The notes beneath the pieces were generated by a model. It did no database searches. It saw only the letters and a list, made by a program, of their open reading frames with translations, and had not been told where the DNA came from. Below are positions 12,143 through 28,996 of a DNA stretch of 64,000 nucleotides, piece by piece. This stretch comes from Entoloma clypeatum (Eukaryota > Basidiomycota > Agaricomycetes > Agaricales > Entolomataceae), in contig OY751493.1 in the NCBI GenBank assembly GCA_963565915.1, forward strand, positions 4,774,001-4,838,000, written 5' to 3'. The first letter of the stretch is position 1, and every line of letters begins with the position of its first letter. Both the position numbers and the translations under genes were made by a program.

Positions 12143-15100
12143 CTACCCATCCTCCTCCTCATCGCTCCCCCACGAATTGAACCCCAAATCCCTCACACTC
12201 GACACCGCAACCAACAACGGATGGCTCGGATCCATCGCAGTCAACATCTTCCCCATATCCTCCAACGCAAAATCCTCAATCTCCTCCAACAGCGCCAGCT
12301 CCTCCTTATCTTCACCCACCCCCGCTCCAGCTGCCTCCCTCGCAGCAGCCCTGTTTGCACGTCCCTTCCGCCGATCCGCGAGCGCCTGCAGCTGCCGCTT
12401 CGTCGCCTCGATGATCCCGTGGGTATACTCCTGCGGGAGATCCCCCGCCGCCCCGCCGATGACGCGCAGCGCGTCCCCAACACACTTGTACAGCGACGCG
12501 AGGAACGAAGGGTCAAGCTCCGTGCTGATGCAGTTGATCAGCTGCGTGAACACCGAAGAGACCATCTGGTTCGTCAACGTGTTGCTGGCCTTGCCTACCG
12601 CTAACAGCATCGGGACCAACCTGTGACGATTCAATTAAACAAAAAAAAAAAAAAAAAACCCCGGTTCAAGCCAAATTCCGCTGTTAGATACAAACTGCAG
12701 AAAACTCACACGGCACATGCCTCACGAACGCCTTCATGGAAATAAAACCTCAGCGCAGGCAACGTCACTTCCAGGCACTGCGCCAGATACGGCGCAAATT
12801 TCGAACCGAGCGTCGAACAGTAGATCACCAGCGTCTCAAACGCCTGACACTTTTCCTCGATAGCAGACGTCCGGATCCCCAGCGTCCGTCCGTCCATCTC
12901 GACCGTCTCCCAGCCCTCGCGGTCCGCGACTTTCTCCGCTTCCTCGTCTGTTCCATTTTCACCCATCAGGGAGAGAGGAGATGAACGATGCTGTTAGACA
13001 AAGAAAAGAAAGAAAAAAAAGCCCCCTGGCGGAGAAACGCACCGTACAACGAAACATCCGCCTTTGCACTCGCCGTCGTCAACAACGCCGGCATCGCAGC
13101 CGGAAGATACGGCTCAAATTCTGGGCCCATCGCCTGGCACACCTTTGCCCACGTCGCGATCATGTATTGGCCAATCTGGGTATCCGCGGAGTCCACCGGG
13201 CTGTCTACACATCGCACCATCATAGAAACAACGAAACGAAACAAGGAAGGGAAAACGTACTCTGTATCCTCACCAAAAGCTCCACAAACGTCACTGAATC
13301 AGGCTTGAACACCTCCTGACCAACAGCGATGGCTAACCAAACGAACACACACGAATGTCAAAGAACTCCTTTAAAACGGTATACGAACGACACTCACCGA
13401 TCAACCCCGCACACTCCATAGCCTTCATCCTCAACTTCCTATGTTCCGGTCCCTCCGCGTTCCTTACCACATTCAACAACAGCGGCATAATGGACGAATA
13501 ATGCTGCCACAACGATCACTTCAGCATCATGGGAAATATATATATAAAACCCCACCTTGGCAAACGTCCCCTCGCTGGCATCCGCAACCATCGCAAGCGT
13601 CGTGATCGCCTGCTCTTGCACATACCGTTTCACTGTCCCCTCCGCCGCAGTCGGGTTCAGAAGCTTCATCAGGCGCTCGACGATCGGGTCTAGGTAGGGC
13701 ACGAGCGTCTCGCGCTCGACGCCCTCGCAGAAGTTGATGAGCGCGGCTGCAGCATGGGTGTGTACTCTGTAGTGAAAAAGTGCAGTTCAATAGTACGAAA
13801 GTAGGGAGGGAGAAGAAAGAAAAAAGAAGAGAAGGACAGCGTACCTTGGTTCGGGATCTTCAAGTGCAGGAATGAGGACCGCGAACAGCTGTTGGTGGTA
13901 TTTCTGTTGTATAATTTCCTGTCATCGGATCGCGCATCAAGGAGCATGCAGAAGAAAGAGAAAAAAAGAGATCGTCACCTCGAGATCCGTACATAGCTGT
14001 CCTCTGCGATTGAAAAAAAAAACAAGCCCCCCTTCGTCAATCACTCATCGAAAAAGGAAAGGGGAAAGACCACCTACACACACTGACACGCGGCATACCG
14101 CACTCGCGGGTGTGAGTCCGAAAACATGGGGGTCACCAAGCTATATATAAAACAAGGGATCGTCTCAAGTGCAAAAAAAAATGCAGAACGGCCGTCAAAC
14201 CGAATAGACTGACTCAACGATCTTTCCCAGCTCATTCTGCATCACCTATATGCGGCAAAAATGCTTTATTTTTTTTAAAAAACGGGGAAAACGAATCCAA
14301 CACAGACCTTGCCAGTTCCCTCGCCGATGGCCGCGATCGCCATCAACCCTGCGTGGCGGACGCGCCAATCGTAGCTTGCCATCATCGAGGGGATGTACTG
14401 GAAGTGGGTTCGTCAGTAAGAAAGGTTGATGAAGGTGGAGGGGGGGGGGGGGGAAGAACAAGGACGGGGTAAATAAGAACGAAGGAAAGACGAAATTCAG
14501 CTCATATTATGATGCAGATATGGAGAGTAAAGAAAGAAACGAAGATGAGAAGTGATAAAGTGGAGCGATGAGGAAAAGGAAGAAAAGGGAGCCTGGATGT
14601 GTATCATGAAAGGAGAGTAAGAAGACCGACCTGGAACGCAGGCGGAAGCACCGCCCTCCCACCAAGCGCACACGCAAGCCTATCCAGCGACTGCTCATAC
14701 AGCGCCGGTGCCGACTCTGTATCTGAGCTCGAAGTCGAAGGCTGTGCAAGTCACCTTCAATCAACGACACAAGGAAATTCGGTGACGGAGAAAAAAAAAG
14801 CCCACATCTTCACTCAACCACGCCTCCAACCCGTCGCTCTCCCCCTCTCCACTCTCAAACTCGCCCATCGCCTCGAGACACGCCCTAACGATGATATCGA
14901 CCCACCCGGCCTGCTTCTTCACCATCCCCGGCTTCGCCTCTGACAAACTAATCATAAACTCCAACGCGCTCTGCCTCAGCGTCTGCCTCTGATCGCGCTC
15001 AACCTCATCTGCCCCCTCGTCCTTTCGTCCCTCCTTTTCCCCTCCTGCCGGCGGTGGAGGCGGCAGATCCGACCCCGCGCCACCACCGAACCCAAACGGA

Positions 15101-16231
15101 CTGGGAAACGGGCGGTTCACGGTGGGTGTAGGCCCGCAGTCGACAGGGGGGAGGATGAGCGCAGGGAGGAACTGCATGAGGCCCGGTAGGTGCGGGGCGA
15201 AGATGAGGGGGTGGGAGGAGCAGAGGGGCGTGAGGACGGTGATGGCGCGGGAGAGGTTGTGGTAGTTTGATGCCGCGGAGTTGGTGGAGGTGGAGGAGGA
15301 TTCGTTGGAGATGGACTGGGCGAGTGCCGGGAGGGTGCCGAGCATCGGGTAGAGGAGGGGCAGGGCCTGGGCGAGCTGGTTTGCGTCTGCGGCGGTTAGA
15401 TAGGCGACGGCGGCTTGGAGGGCGGCGTGCCGGACCTTTTGACATTTAATTAATAGATTACAAGAAGATGATTGAAAACACCTCGAATTCTGCATCTTCC
15501 AAACCCCGCCGGAAAACATCCAGCACCCCGGTGGGCTGGAGATCCATCACCAGATTCGGGGCGCCGCCAAAGACCCGGTAGGCACTCGCGCGTGTCAACC
15601 CGCCTTTCTCCCCGTCCCCTACCGTCTGCGCCATGCTAAACGCCTGGCTCTGCAGCGCATGCCAGGGCCTCCCTCGTGCCATGCCCTGATTTGCCACATC
15701 ACACACCGTGTCGACCGAGTTGCGCCGGACCTTGGGGGAGGGCTCGTGCGAGAGGGAGTGCAGGAGGAGGTTCTCGAGAGTTGTGAGGGTCTGGGAGGAG
15801 ACGTGGTCGTAGAGAGACAGACGTGGGGTGGGGTACCCGCCGGAGCGGGATGCCGGTGCTGGCGGAGCGTTCGGAGAGGAGGAGGTGGGGACGGGCCGGA
15901 AGAGGAGACGGCGGAGGAGGACGAGTGAGAATGTGCGCATCTGTGTGATTGTGAGTGGAGAGAGAGGGTGATCATTGTAAAGAGATGACGCACGACTTCT
16001 GTATCCGCGGCGATCGCAAACTGTGCTAGGGCAAGGAGGTACACTTCAGGCGTATGTGCCAGCCGATCGTTCACCGCCTTTTCGGCACTGTCACATCCAA
16101 TCAGCACATTGTCGATCACAGAGCTCCTCCCGTGCCACTCACTTTGTACGAATCTCGTTGTCGCCAAGGACGAGATTTGAAAGAATTTGTGTGAGTTCCG
16201 ACGTGATCTCAGCCGGAACGACAGCTTGCAT
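12143..16231 (-). CDS. KAP121: Importin subunit beta-3 (Kap121/Pse1/importin-5 type)
   Basis: A minus-strand gene of about 16 exons, roughly 970 aa. It starts at 16231 (MQAVVPAEITSELTQIL) and ends SWGSDEEEDG at 12143. Checked exons: 16231-16143, 16087-15994, 15940-15482, 15435-14806, 14741-14631, 14397-14308. The remaining exons are short, one only about 25 nt (GQLCTDLE). The family's HEAT-repeat blocks are read in order: EKAVNDRLAHTPEVYLLALA, RRNSVDTVCDVAN, SYDWRVRHAGLMAIAAIGEG, HPRVRYAAC, LEDPEPR, YLDPIVERLMKLLNP, QIGQYMIATWAKVCQAMG, AIEEKCQAFETLVIY, REACA, and the acidic tail. Kap121 proteins carry ribosomal proteins and other cargo into the nucleus under Ran-GTP control. A Pro-rich insert (about 15025-15120) is longer than I expect. 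The first intron junctions and the final exon are clear; mid-gene junctions were checked only by reading frame. Confidence 0.92.
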
Positions 16232-17179
16232 GTTTAATAAGAGTATGCAATGAAAGAGAACGAAAGGATGATCATGAGCAGACGACTATCTCATCGTCCG
16301 CTGCAAATATTTTTTGTTGTTCTTTGTTTCGCAACCTGATCCCGGCCCGCCCCGCGTTTTCTCTGCGTTTCCAGCTAGCTTTCCACCTCATGTCCTTGAC
16401 AATGCGTCAGATAGTACCTGACATCAGCATCTAGGTAAGAGTACTATCGATTCCCTAGAAGCGACTTATTCCCCCAGTAACGACCTTTTACATTTCTAGA
16501 GACATCGACGCATATCGACACCTTCGGACCTTGAGATCGTGTTCATATGAACACGGATGTGTAGTTCGGTCGCTCGATTTAGTTTGTAAATACTTCGAAG
16601 GATGTGTTGGAAGGCAAACAGTCGTCAAATACAACAATTTTGAACATTTTTAGGCTCGGAAAAACTAACATCTCTAAAAATTCCTTGATCCTCTGAGTGA
16701 TAGCCATATACATACTGTTGAAAACTAAAGCACATTTCTCCACCAAGATATCATAGTGCAGATAGAATGGGCGAGCAGCAAAGCATTGAGCGTGACAACC
16801 AGGGATCGGACAACAATGAATCTTTCAACTCCGCTGAATCAGGGAGGTCCGCCAGGTGTTCTCTCACGTCGAAATTACCAGCTTTCAGCGGCAGTAGGAC
16901 CCTGTGCCGAGCAGGAACTCCAACGTTGTCATGACCCAATTGTGACAATTAAGTCGTTTCCCAGTGAATTGAGACCCTTTTGTTTCTCTTCCTTCCGGTG
17001 CTCTTGCAGCCCAAGATCTGTGAACACTGTCGCATGTGAAGTTGAAGGACAGGAGGTTAGCTCACAATCTGTCAAGTACCGCAACTGGTTCCGGTGAGTG
17101 GATGTGGAAAGAAACACGAATCCGCGAAGGTCTCAAAAAACGGGTCGTTTCTGGGGAATCGATAGTAGTGGGACACAGC
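16232..17179. other. Intergenic upstream of importin gene
   Basis: It contains the importin promoter at its left end. A short ORF from about 16767 has no recognisable domain, and no RNA gene was seen. The right end is the flank of the inverted repeat. Confidence 0.45.
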
Positions 17180-18074
17180 GGGACCGGACCAATGTACCCC
17201 TCGAAAACATTGTAAACAAATAACAATCTAATATAGAATTTATTTGCTGATCACATTGTGGGAACACAAGTAAAATCCATTTTTAATAATTATTTAATGT
17301 GCTCTGCATGTTTCCACTGAGCAAATGCAAAAGAAAATGCAAAATGTGATTGTGATGTGGCCCCAATATTTCCTTCTCTCAAATGGAGATCCCATTCAAA
17401 AATCAAACCACTTGTTTATCCTTTATGAGAACTGAGTTTGATCCCAGCTTACATAGCAGGAACATGCTGAACAAATTATTTATTTGATCCCTATGTTCTA
17501 CCCTCATGCACAAAATTCCCATTGACAAACAACATTTTAAAAGAAAATCACGGTGAAGTCATCATGAGATTGGCAATCACACCATTTGTATATTTTTAAT
17601 CTTCTTCTTTGTTTGAGGAAACATTTTAAAGACTACAAAGGATGTGATGGGTACATTTCAAACATAGCAGCAGTGTGGTTGTCAATCACATTATGGACTC
17701 AGTGTGATTTCTTTTAAAATGTTCTTTGTCAATGGGAATTTTGTGCATGAGGGTAGAACATAGGGATCAAATAAATAATTTGTTCAGCATGTTCCTGCTA
17801 TGTAAGCTGGGATCAAACTCAGTTCTCATAAAGGATAAACAAGTGGTTTGATTTTTGAATGGGATCTCCATTTGAGAGAAGGAAATATTGGGGCCACATC
17901 ACAATCACATTTTGCATTTTCTTTTGCATTTGCTCAGTGGAAACATGCAGAGCACATTAAATAATTATTAAAAATGGATTTTACTTGTGTTTTCACAATG
18001 TGATCAGCAAATAAATTCTATATTAGATTGTTATTTGTTTACAATGTATTCGAGGGGTACATTGGTCCGGTCCC
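17180..18074. repeat. Long near-perfect inverted repeat (fold-back/MITE-like element)
   Basis: The left arm starts GGGACCGGACCAATGTACCC at 17180, and the right arm ends with its reverse complement at about 18074. The arms match base for base for about 365 bp with only about three differences seen (near 17206, 17271 and 17530). The match then fades around 17550-17590 and 17665-17705, with a spacer of roughly 100-150 bp. The sequence is AT-rich, unlike its surroundings, and contains no ORF with recognisable coding content. Just outside both arms CACAG occurs in inverted orientation, so it may extend the repeat. It looks like a non-autonomous fold-back DNA transposon; transcripts would form a long hairpin. 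Confidence 0.9.
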
Positions 18075-18830
18075 CCTGTGGGAGAGGGTTGCAATGGAAG
18101 ATTTGTAATGTCCATCTTGAAGTGGTTTGTACGTGTTTTTCCCGATCTCCAAACGATCCTGGCTCGAACCTGCAGTATGGACCTTGCGTGGGGATGTTTT
18201 GAAACTCCCCGACACGACCGCAGCACGTCTCGAGGAAACTCCAGTACATACCCGCGGGTCTTTCCACAATCCTCGACTCATCGAGCTATGCGGTTAGTAC
18301 ATACGCATATGAATACGGACGGACAAGGCTCGATACAGGCATTCTCATCAAGTCTCACGTCGACCTGTGTGCCTGCGCGTCGTCGCACGAATGTATGTAC
18401 ATGTGCGATCAATAAGCGATCCTGACAATGTCTTCGTCAAGGGACAAACCCAGGGCATATCCACGAACGATGAAAATTTTATACTTCTCCCTCGTCCTCT
18501 ATGCCTTGCCTCTCTCCTTATTATATCCATGTCTAATACCCTTGCAGTCCTTATCGCGGGCGGGAAATGGATCATTTGATGGTTTCCCGTCTTTTTGTGC
18601 GTTGGCACTTTTTGTGCGAAGACGCCGGGGGCTGCAAATCACCTGCCATAAATCACCTGCCACAAATGCCGTCGACATCCGTTCCAACCAACAGGTCCCA
18701 CGGGCGCCGTTCACCGAACCCAGGCTAACTTTCTTTGGACAAACATCAGGGGTCCAAGTTGAATTACACAGCCACACGGCAGGTTCCCTACAAATATCCA
18801 CCACGAAAAATCGCCTGGGGCCTCCGCGAG
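18075..18830. other. Intergenic, nothing recognised
   Basis: Several overlapping short frames on both strands lack domain similarity or plausible splice structure. It may hold the 5' region of the DUF6533 gene. Confidence 0.4.
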
Positions 18831-20573
18831 ATGAGTCTCGAAGCACCGTTCGTCACCGCAGTGAGATTGCTTCAGACCGTGAAAGTACGTGTTTTCCATA
18901 TCAATAGACGACTGTACATTCACGGTAGTGTCTGGCAGTATACTCATGGTGAAGCATCACACGCTTTGAGTGGATGACAGTGTCCTAACCCCTCTCTTCC
19001 TTCTCCTGTCACCAGCTGCTAGCTTAGCTGCCTTGGTAAGTCCTACTACGTGTTCACCGTTGTCCGAACAATTGAGGGAAGAGGAATCACAGATATACGA
19101 TTACTTCGACACCCTTGACCTGGAGGTGTGTGACACCGTCTCTCTCTTTACTCGCCAAAAAACTGCCTCTACTCCTCCGCGCGCATTCCTCAGATCGAAG
19201 TAATATGGAGAGCAAAGTGGGGAATGGGGAAGATTCTCTTTCTGGTGGCACGCTATCCGACCTTCATCGAGTCGGTTCTTCACATATATTGTGCGTATCC
19301 CTTTCAGCGCTTTATCTCTTCAAAAACACTTCCCTTCGATTTCAGTTTCTTCGGTACCGGATATCTCTTCCGGGGTGAGTTACCGGACCTTACACGAGCT
19401 TTTCCCCTTGATTTGACATGCCCTCCAGACGTGTAGTCTCTACTATGCCGTGACGACCGGTGAGATTTTTCGAGGTCTGTGTTCGAGATTATGTTTTGAT
19501 GGAGATCTTTTCTAGTATCCGCAGTGACCGGAGTCGCGACGGCGCAAGGCAAGTCGGAAGATTTCGAAAAAATGGCAACGACCTAACGGGATGTTGTTTC
19601 GTCCCAGTAATCCTCATGCTTCGAACGTGGGCCTTGTGGGGAAACAACCGCACAATTTTCGTCTTTCTGTCTCTTCTCTATGTCGTATGTTGCCCAGCTC
19701 CTGCACACGGCTCTCTGCAGGGCGCGACTCACACGTTGGTTGTCCAGGGATGTGCGGTTGCGATTGTTTTCTACACTGTGATCTACTTGCAATCTTTGCG
19801 TTGTAAGTGCCTCGTGCTACCTTTGTTTCCGAACATCTGCTAACCCAGGCAATGACACCTCCTTCGCGCAGTCGGAAAAATGATGCCATTTCCACTAAAT
19901 CTAGGGTGTCTTCCAGTGCAAAGCAGCAACGTTCTCTTCCGCAGCTTCGTGATCATAATGGTCTCGGAAACGAGTCAGTGCTCCCTCCTTCGTCCAACTC
20001 TCACTCAATCGTCACATGTGGACCAGTCACCATGATCCTCGCGCTCTGGGCAGGCTTTAAAAGACAGCTTTTCCTATCACCCAGTCCACTCGTGGTAGTC
20101 CTGTACAGGGACGGGATGCTGTACTACATTTACCTCGTCTGTAAGTCATTCTATCAACAGCCTAGAAATCAAGATGTGGCTAGTTTACCAACGCGATACA
20201 TCGCCTCAGTAATCGCCTTGGGAAATACGATCGTGTTCATCATCGGACCGGTACGTTCGTAGCCCACATCTCAAAGAATACCACATCCTCATCGAATCTC
20301 CCCCATCCTTCTCTAGCCCGTATTATTCGGCCTTATCACCCTGTACGTTTTGGTTCCGCGGCGTCTACCCACTGGAAAGCTGATAAGCAAAACTCCCCCC
20401 CAAGTTTCCAACGGATCCTACACAGCATCATATCCGCACGCATCTTGCTCAATGTCCGCACCGTCGCGGCTCGGGGTCAAGAAAGCCAGTCTCTACACGC
20501 CGACCGCCTGCTGAGCGGCATACGATCACGTCGATCACGTTCTGATGAAGTGTCGAATTGGCGGGGGCAATAA
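18831..20573 (+). CDS. DUF6533-domain multi-pass membrane protein
   Basis: Spliced exons give the characteristic DUF6533 order: IYDYFDTLDLE (19096-19128), IEVIWRAKWGMGKILFLVAR with YPTFIESVLHIY, SSVPDISSG, TCSLYYAVTT, SAVTGVATAQ, VILMLRTWALWGNNRTIFVF, an exon with CAVAIVFYTVIYLQSL, LPVQSSNVLFRSFVIIM, SPLVVVLYRDGMLYYIYLV and the C-terminal LHSIISARILLNVRTVAARG, with stop TAA at 20571-20573. Six or seven hydrophobic segments fit the family's serpentine topology. One intron (at about 19550) appears to use a GC donor (AAG|GCAAGT). The start is not settled: MSLEAPFVTAV at 18831 is a candidate, but the junction to the IYDYF exon is not clean. DUF6533 is common in Agaricomycetes and its function is unknown. 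Confidence 0.8.
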
Positions 20574-21086
20574 CACGATCCCCCCGCCCCCGCCCCCCCT
20601 CCATCACGACGGCCCCTGCTTTTTCGCTCGAGCAAGACAGAGAAACCAAGGCCCGTGGTACGTTCCGAACATCTCTGTTCCTTCTTCAGGTGATCCTGAA
20701 AGCCGTGTTTTTTGGTGTTTCTTTCAGCTTCGAATCGAAGGCGCCAGGAGTGGATGCTTCGCCAGATGTTGGAGTCTCACCTAGGTAGTATCAGACATTC
20801 GGTACCATCTCAAACGTCGTTTGGGTGCTCTGGTGGAAAGACCCTCTGGATTCTGGATTGTCGTCTTTGGTGTCCCAGTGAATGACGGGATGCTGCCCCC
20901 GGTGACGGCGGATTCACGATCTTAATACAGTAATGATGCTGTACTGCCCCGTCCGTTGGCTACTTGCTTGCCAGAAAACTGTATGTAGATTTTGAACCCC
21001 TGCAGCAATGATAATCAGCCTTCTATCAAAAGGAGTCTGAGCCTCTGAGGTCCAGAAACAAAAAAAATTTTACTCTACTCTGGCAT
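20574..21086. other. Intergenic, 3' flanks
   Basis: It is C-rich just after the DUF6533 stop, then unique-looking sequence up to the tRNA-His gene. No further gene was seen. Confidence 0.45.
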
Positions 21087-21181
21087 TGTCCCTGGGAGGA
21101 TTCGAACTTCCGGCTTCTCGGAGAAGAATTTTCTTTTGGGCATACCACAACGAGATGATTTGACCACTAATCGACAGGGAC
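21087..21181 (-). tRNA. tRNA-His (GTG) with a 23-nt intron
   Basis: On the minus strand the acceptor arms GTCCCTG/CAGGGAC pair perfectly, the D stem is GATT/AATC, and the anticodon stem TCTCG/CGAGA closes a loop with anticodon GTG (21146-21148). An intron of about 23 nt (21122-21144) sits after position 37, the canonical place. The T arm is GGAAG-TTCGAAT-CCTCC with one A-C mismatch. The mismatch may mean slight decay, but all other parts look functional. Confidence 0.83.
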
Positions 21182-21595
21182 AACACCTCTTTATTACAAT
21201 TCTTGTGTGACAATGGCCGCGTATAGAATTATTAGGTTTTAAAAAATAAACAAAATAAAAAGTAACTTACTGCATTCCCAGTCCAGACTGTCCTTGACAT
21301 CGTACTAGACTTGTCGCGAGCACCACATCTTGCCCCCCGCATAGTATTGAGGCGAGGGGCCGGCCAAGGTTGCGATCCTTCCGTGCATTCAATGACAACT
21401 TCAAGTAATCTTACCCTACTTACTTCTTGTCCGCTGGCGCCCCTTAAGTTCCCCGGCCAGTGGATCAATGTTTCGGCATGCCAGTGACCTCGTCGACGGA
21501 TTCACTTATGTGTGCAGTGACTTATAATCTTGGGGGTTCTGTGAGTTTTTACTCTACAGTCTTTTGACTATCCTTCCTCGCCCATTTGTGTAGAC
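21182..21595. other. Intergenic
   Basis: Upstream flank of tRNA-His and left flank of the protease relic. No gene was recognised. Confidence 0.4.
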
Positions 21596-21808
21596 CAAGT
21601 ACCTTTGGGTTCATGGCCAATGCTCAGATCTGGCCGCGCGCAGTCAACCCTGATCACTGGCAGTGTTCCGGGCAGGATTCTTATCATTGGTGATATCTCT
21701 AACCGACTTCATCAATGGATATTGTTGGCTTGGGAGGAAACACTAACAAAGGTGTTGGTATCGCGAATACTTTCACCAATTCCAATGCCAAGACCAGCGG
21801 AGGAGTGA
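21596..21808 (+). pseudogene. Aspartic protease relic, last exon only
   Basis: Matches the final exon of the tandem protease family (the block reading FEFTANAQIWPRALN through the end in AP1-AP4), but the frame is shifted at the start and near GATCACTGG. The segment between FINGH and RVGIAN is shortened, and no upstream exon or catalytic motif is present. The similarity continues into the 3' flank (GAGAGGTAAATCGGATAGA), so a 3' fragment with flanking DNA was duplicated or left behind. Confidence 0.8.
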
Positions 21809-22066
21809 AGGAAGAGAGGTAAATCGGATAGACACGTAGAGAGAGATTCAATCTTTGATACTACATAGCCGGAAAGTGTGGATCTCGATGACAAAACCGA
21901 GAATTCATTCAACACCACGAACAAAACTGATCTCTCTATAGCGAAAGCGCGCGCGCAAAGAACCGTAGTCGAGAAAGAAGTAGCAATACACTCTCCAAAG
22001 CCTTCATCTCACAACCAAATCAACCACGAGCGGAACACCCCCCCCTCCCCTCCCATACAGTCTTTA

Positions 22067-23734
22067 CTAATCCCCAGATTCAGACAGCCCTTCCCCGCCC
22101 CCACCTCCGACACCACTTCCCCCCATCGCACCCTCCTCCTTGCCGCCTCCGCCCACAGCGCTCTCTCGCCGATTGACGCCCCATGACGCCGGGGACCCAG
22201 ACGACCCCGACGAGGACGGCGGTGCACCAGACAAGGGCCATGCCCCGACGGGAGTGGTGGGCTCCCCACGGGCACGCGAGGTTGGAGTGGGGATGGCAAA
22301 CTCGTTTGGGGGTGCAATGGAGGGCGGCGGTTGGGCGAGGGGCGAGGGCATGGAGGGTGTCCCGTGGGGGTGGTGTGTGTGGGAGGCGGGGGAGGCGGGG
22401 ACAAAGGTGGAGAAAAGGGTGGAGGGGTCGTTGAGGTAACCAGGCGGGGGTGGGTAGCCCCCCTTCTGATGGTGCGGGTGCTGGTGCTGATGGTGGGAGT
22501 GGGAGTGGTGTGGGTGTTGTTGTTGGGACCCGCGGTGCGAGATGTGCACGAGCGACTCAAACCACTGGCTCGGCTGCTGTTGTGGTGGTGGCGGCGGCGG
22601 CGGTGGGTAGGTGTACCCCCCGCTTGCGGAGCCTGTGCTGGCGGACCGCGGGTGCGGGTGCGACAGGGATTCGGCCGGGGAGTGCGGGGGATACGGGGGC
22701 GGGAGGTGGCTGTGTGGGTGTGGCTGGAGGCTGGTGTCGAGGCGGGGCTTTTTTGCTTGATGCGGGTGCGGGTGGTGCTGGAGGGAGAGGCGGTCGCTAG
22801 ACATGGGGTGCTCGTGCTCGTGCTCCTGCATAGGGTGATAGGAGATGTTGCGAGGGAGGTGCATCCGGGGTTGGTTGATCTGAGAGGGTGTTACTGGGGA
22901 AAGAGGAAATGGTGAGAGAGGGAGAACGCACTGTATCGAGGCCGCTGCCGGATAAGGGATGTCTGGGCTTGCCGTCGCCGTTTCGTTTGACGCCGGCCCT
23001 AGTGGAGACGGCGGGGATCTCCATATCGTCGCCGTCATCGCCGTCATCGTCCTTGTCACCGTCACCCCCATCGTCCGCCCTTGTGGCGCCTGCATTATTG
23101 GAGAAATCGAGGGGACCTAATGTGTCTCTTTCGCCATCGTGCTGCAGAGGGGGTGTAGGTGAGACACATGGGCATGAGGGGTTGACATACGTGTAGATGG
23201 CGTTGAACGATATTGTGGACATCTGACGAGCAGTACTGGTGAAGTTTGACGTGCCCGTTTGGTCGTTCCTCTATAAAAATAGACCGAGCTTGTTGTCAGA
23301 AAAAGCTGCTGCGCAGTGACGAGGCCTTATGGATGGGCACCACATACCAAAGATGATGACCGCAACGTCGACTGAGCACAGTACCCCCAGTTCATATGCC
23401 TTTTTGAAGAGCCCATTCTTGCGCTACAGGGCCAGAAAACGAGGCAATAGAAATGTATTGATAAAAAAAGATTGCCAAGGCTAATGTGTCAAAAATAGCT
23501 TCTATTGAAGCGAACGAGAACGTGCCTTGAGGAAGGTCACAGAGCGATTGCGCTCGTGCTATACCGCCCATAAAGTTGTGGTCAGTTTCAGTGATATAGA
23601 AAACGATGTTGAGGGCAAAAACGGGACAAAATACCGTCATCTTCGGGGACACGATGGAGAGGACAACAAGTAGTGTTTGAAATAGAGAAATGGCGTACAG
23701 TGATGGGCTGTATCTCAATCTTTCGTCGACCCAT
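22067..23734 (-). CDS. MADS-box transcription factor (MEF2/Rlm1 type), copy 1
   Basis: Complement of 22067-22879, 22932-23141, 23191-23270, 23348-23423, 23526-23558 and 23699-23734, 415 aa, phases consistent. Residues 1-60 are a full MADS domain split over three small exons: [52 protein letters not shown]2-like extension follows ([11 protein letters not shown]). Then come an acidic Asp/Gly run and a long, low-complexity His/Pro/Ser/Gln-rich tail with HPH repeats. MEF2/Rlm1 MADS proteins bind CTA(T/A)4TAG-like sites as dimers; the yeast ortholog acts below the cell-wall MAP kinase. The intron after VTFLK appears to have a GC donor (AAG|GCACGT). It is the paralog of the gene at 29662-31032. The tail shares little beyond composition. 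Confidence 0.93.
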
Positions 23735-28395
<4,661 letters not shown>

Positions 28396-28996
28396 TAGGT
28401 TCGTTTTGGCGCGGTCAGGTCGGGTTTGAGGTGTGTTCGTTTCTGTATATGCGTTACGCCGCATTTGTAAGTGTAGCGCCTCATTGTATGCTCTGGTCTG
28501 GGTGCTCCGTATCCCGGATTGTTCAAACTTTAGACATTGTATCGATTAGTGGATAAATCAATATGTAATATGGTATATTAGACTTCAACCGTACATGCGC
28601 CCGCTAGTGTCATTGGTACTGCTTCTTTTGCACGGCACCGTTCCTTTCGTGATTAAATTTTGTTTCAAATTGAATGCTTGCGTGCCATCGTTCCTTCTGT
28701 ATTCTGTATAAGGCCTTCTCTGCTGTATCGGTCTAGATCTGTAGACTCTACTTACGGAGCTTGTAATCGTATGGGTTCGACTCCCAGGGATAGTGCTACA
28801 TAATTCATTCTCCGTTTTTTTTTTTTTCGTTGTGGTTGCGAAGTCGTGAGTATGCCAGTTGATACATTGACGTACATACTGTATGTACCTAGTACCAAGT
28901 CGTAGTAGCTGTTTGCTCCCCCTTACAGTGTTATGATGGCCTGTGCCATTCATCATGAGCATTCGAGCTCACGATCCACCTGTTAAATCCAGCAGG
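28396..28996. other. Intergenic, 3' flank of beta-glucosidase
   Basis: It contains a lone T-arm-like sequence (GGGTTCGACTCCCAG, about 28785-28800) without the rest of a tRNA. No other feature was recognised. Confidence 0.45.

Noticed and set aside
12177..12626. Long plus-strand ORFs within the importin gene
   Set aside because: They are antisense shadows of importin exons; the minus-strand protein matches Kap121 throughout.
14435..14460. G-run and purine-rich stretch, considered as a quadruplex or regulatory element
   Set aside because: It lies in an intron of the importin gene among other simple-sequence runs; no further support.
22140..22915. Plus-strand Gly/Arg-rich ORFs opposite MADS copy 1
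   Set aside because: Antisense of the His/Pro-rich tail; composition explains the long open frames.
28740..28805. tRNA-like sequence with GGGTTCGACTCCCAG and TTGTAATC
   Set aside because: Only a T-arm-like hairpin is present; acceptor, D and anticodon stems do not pair.
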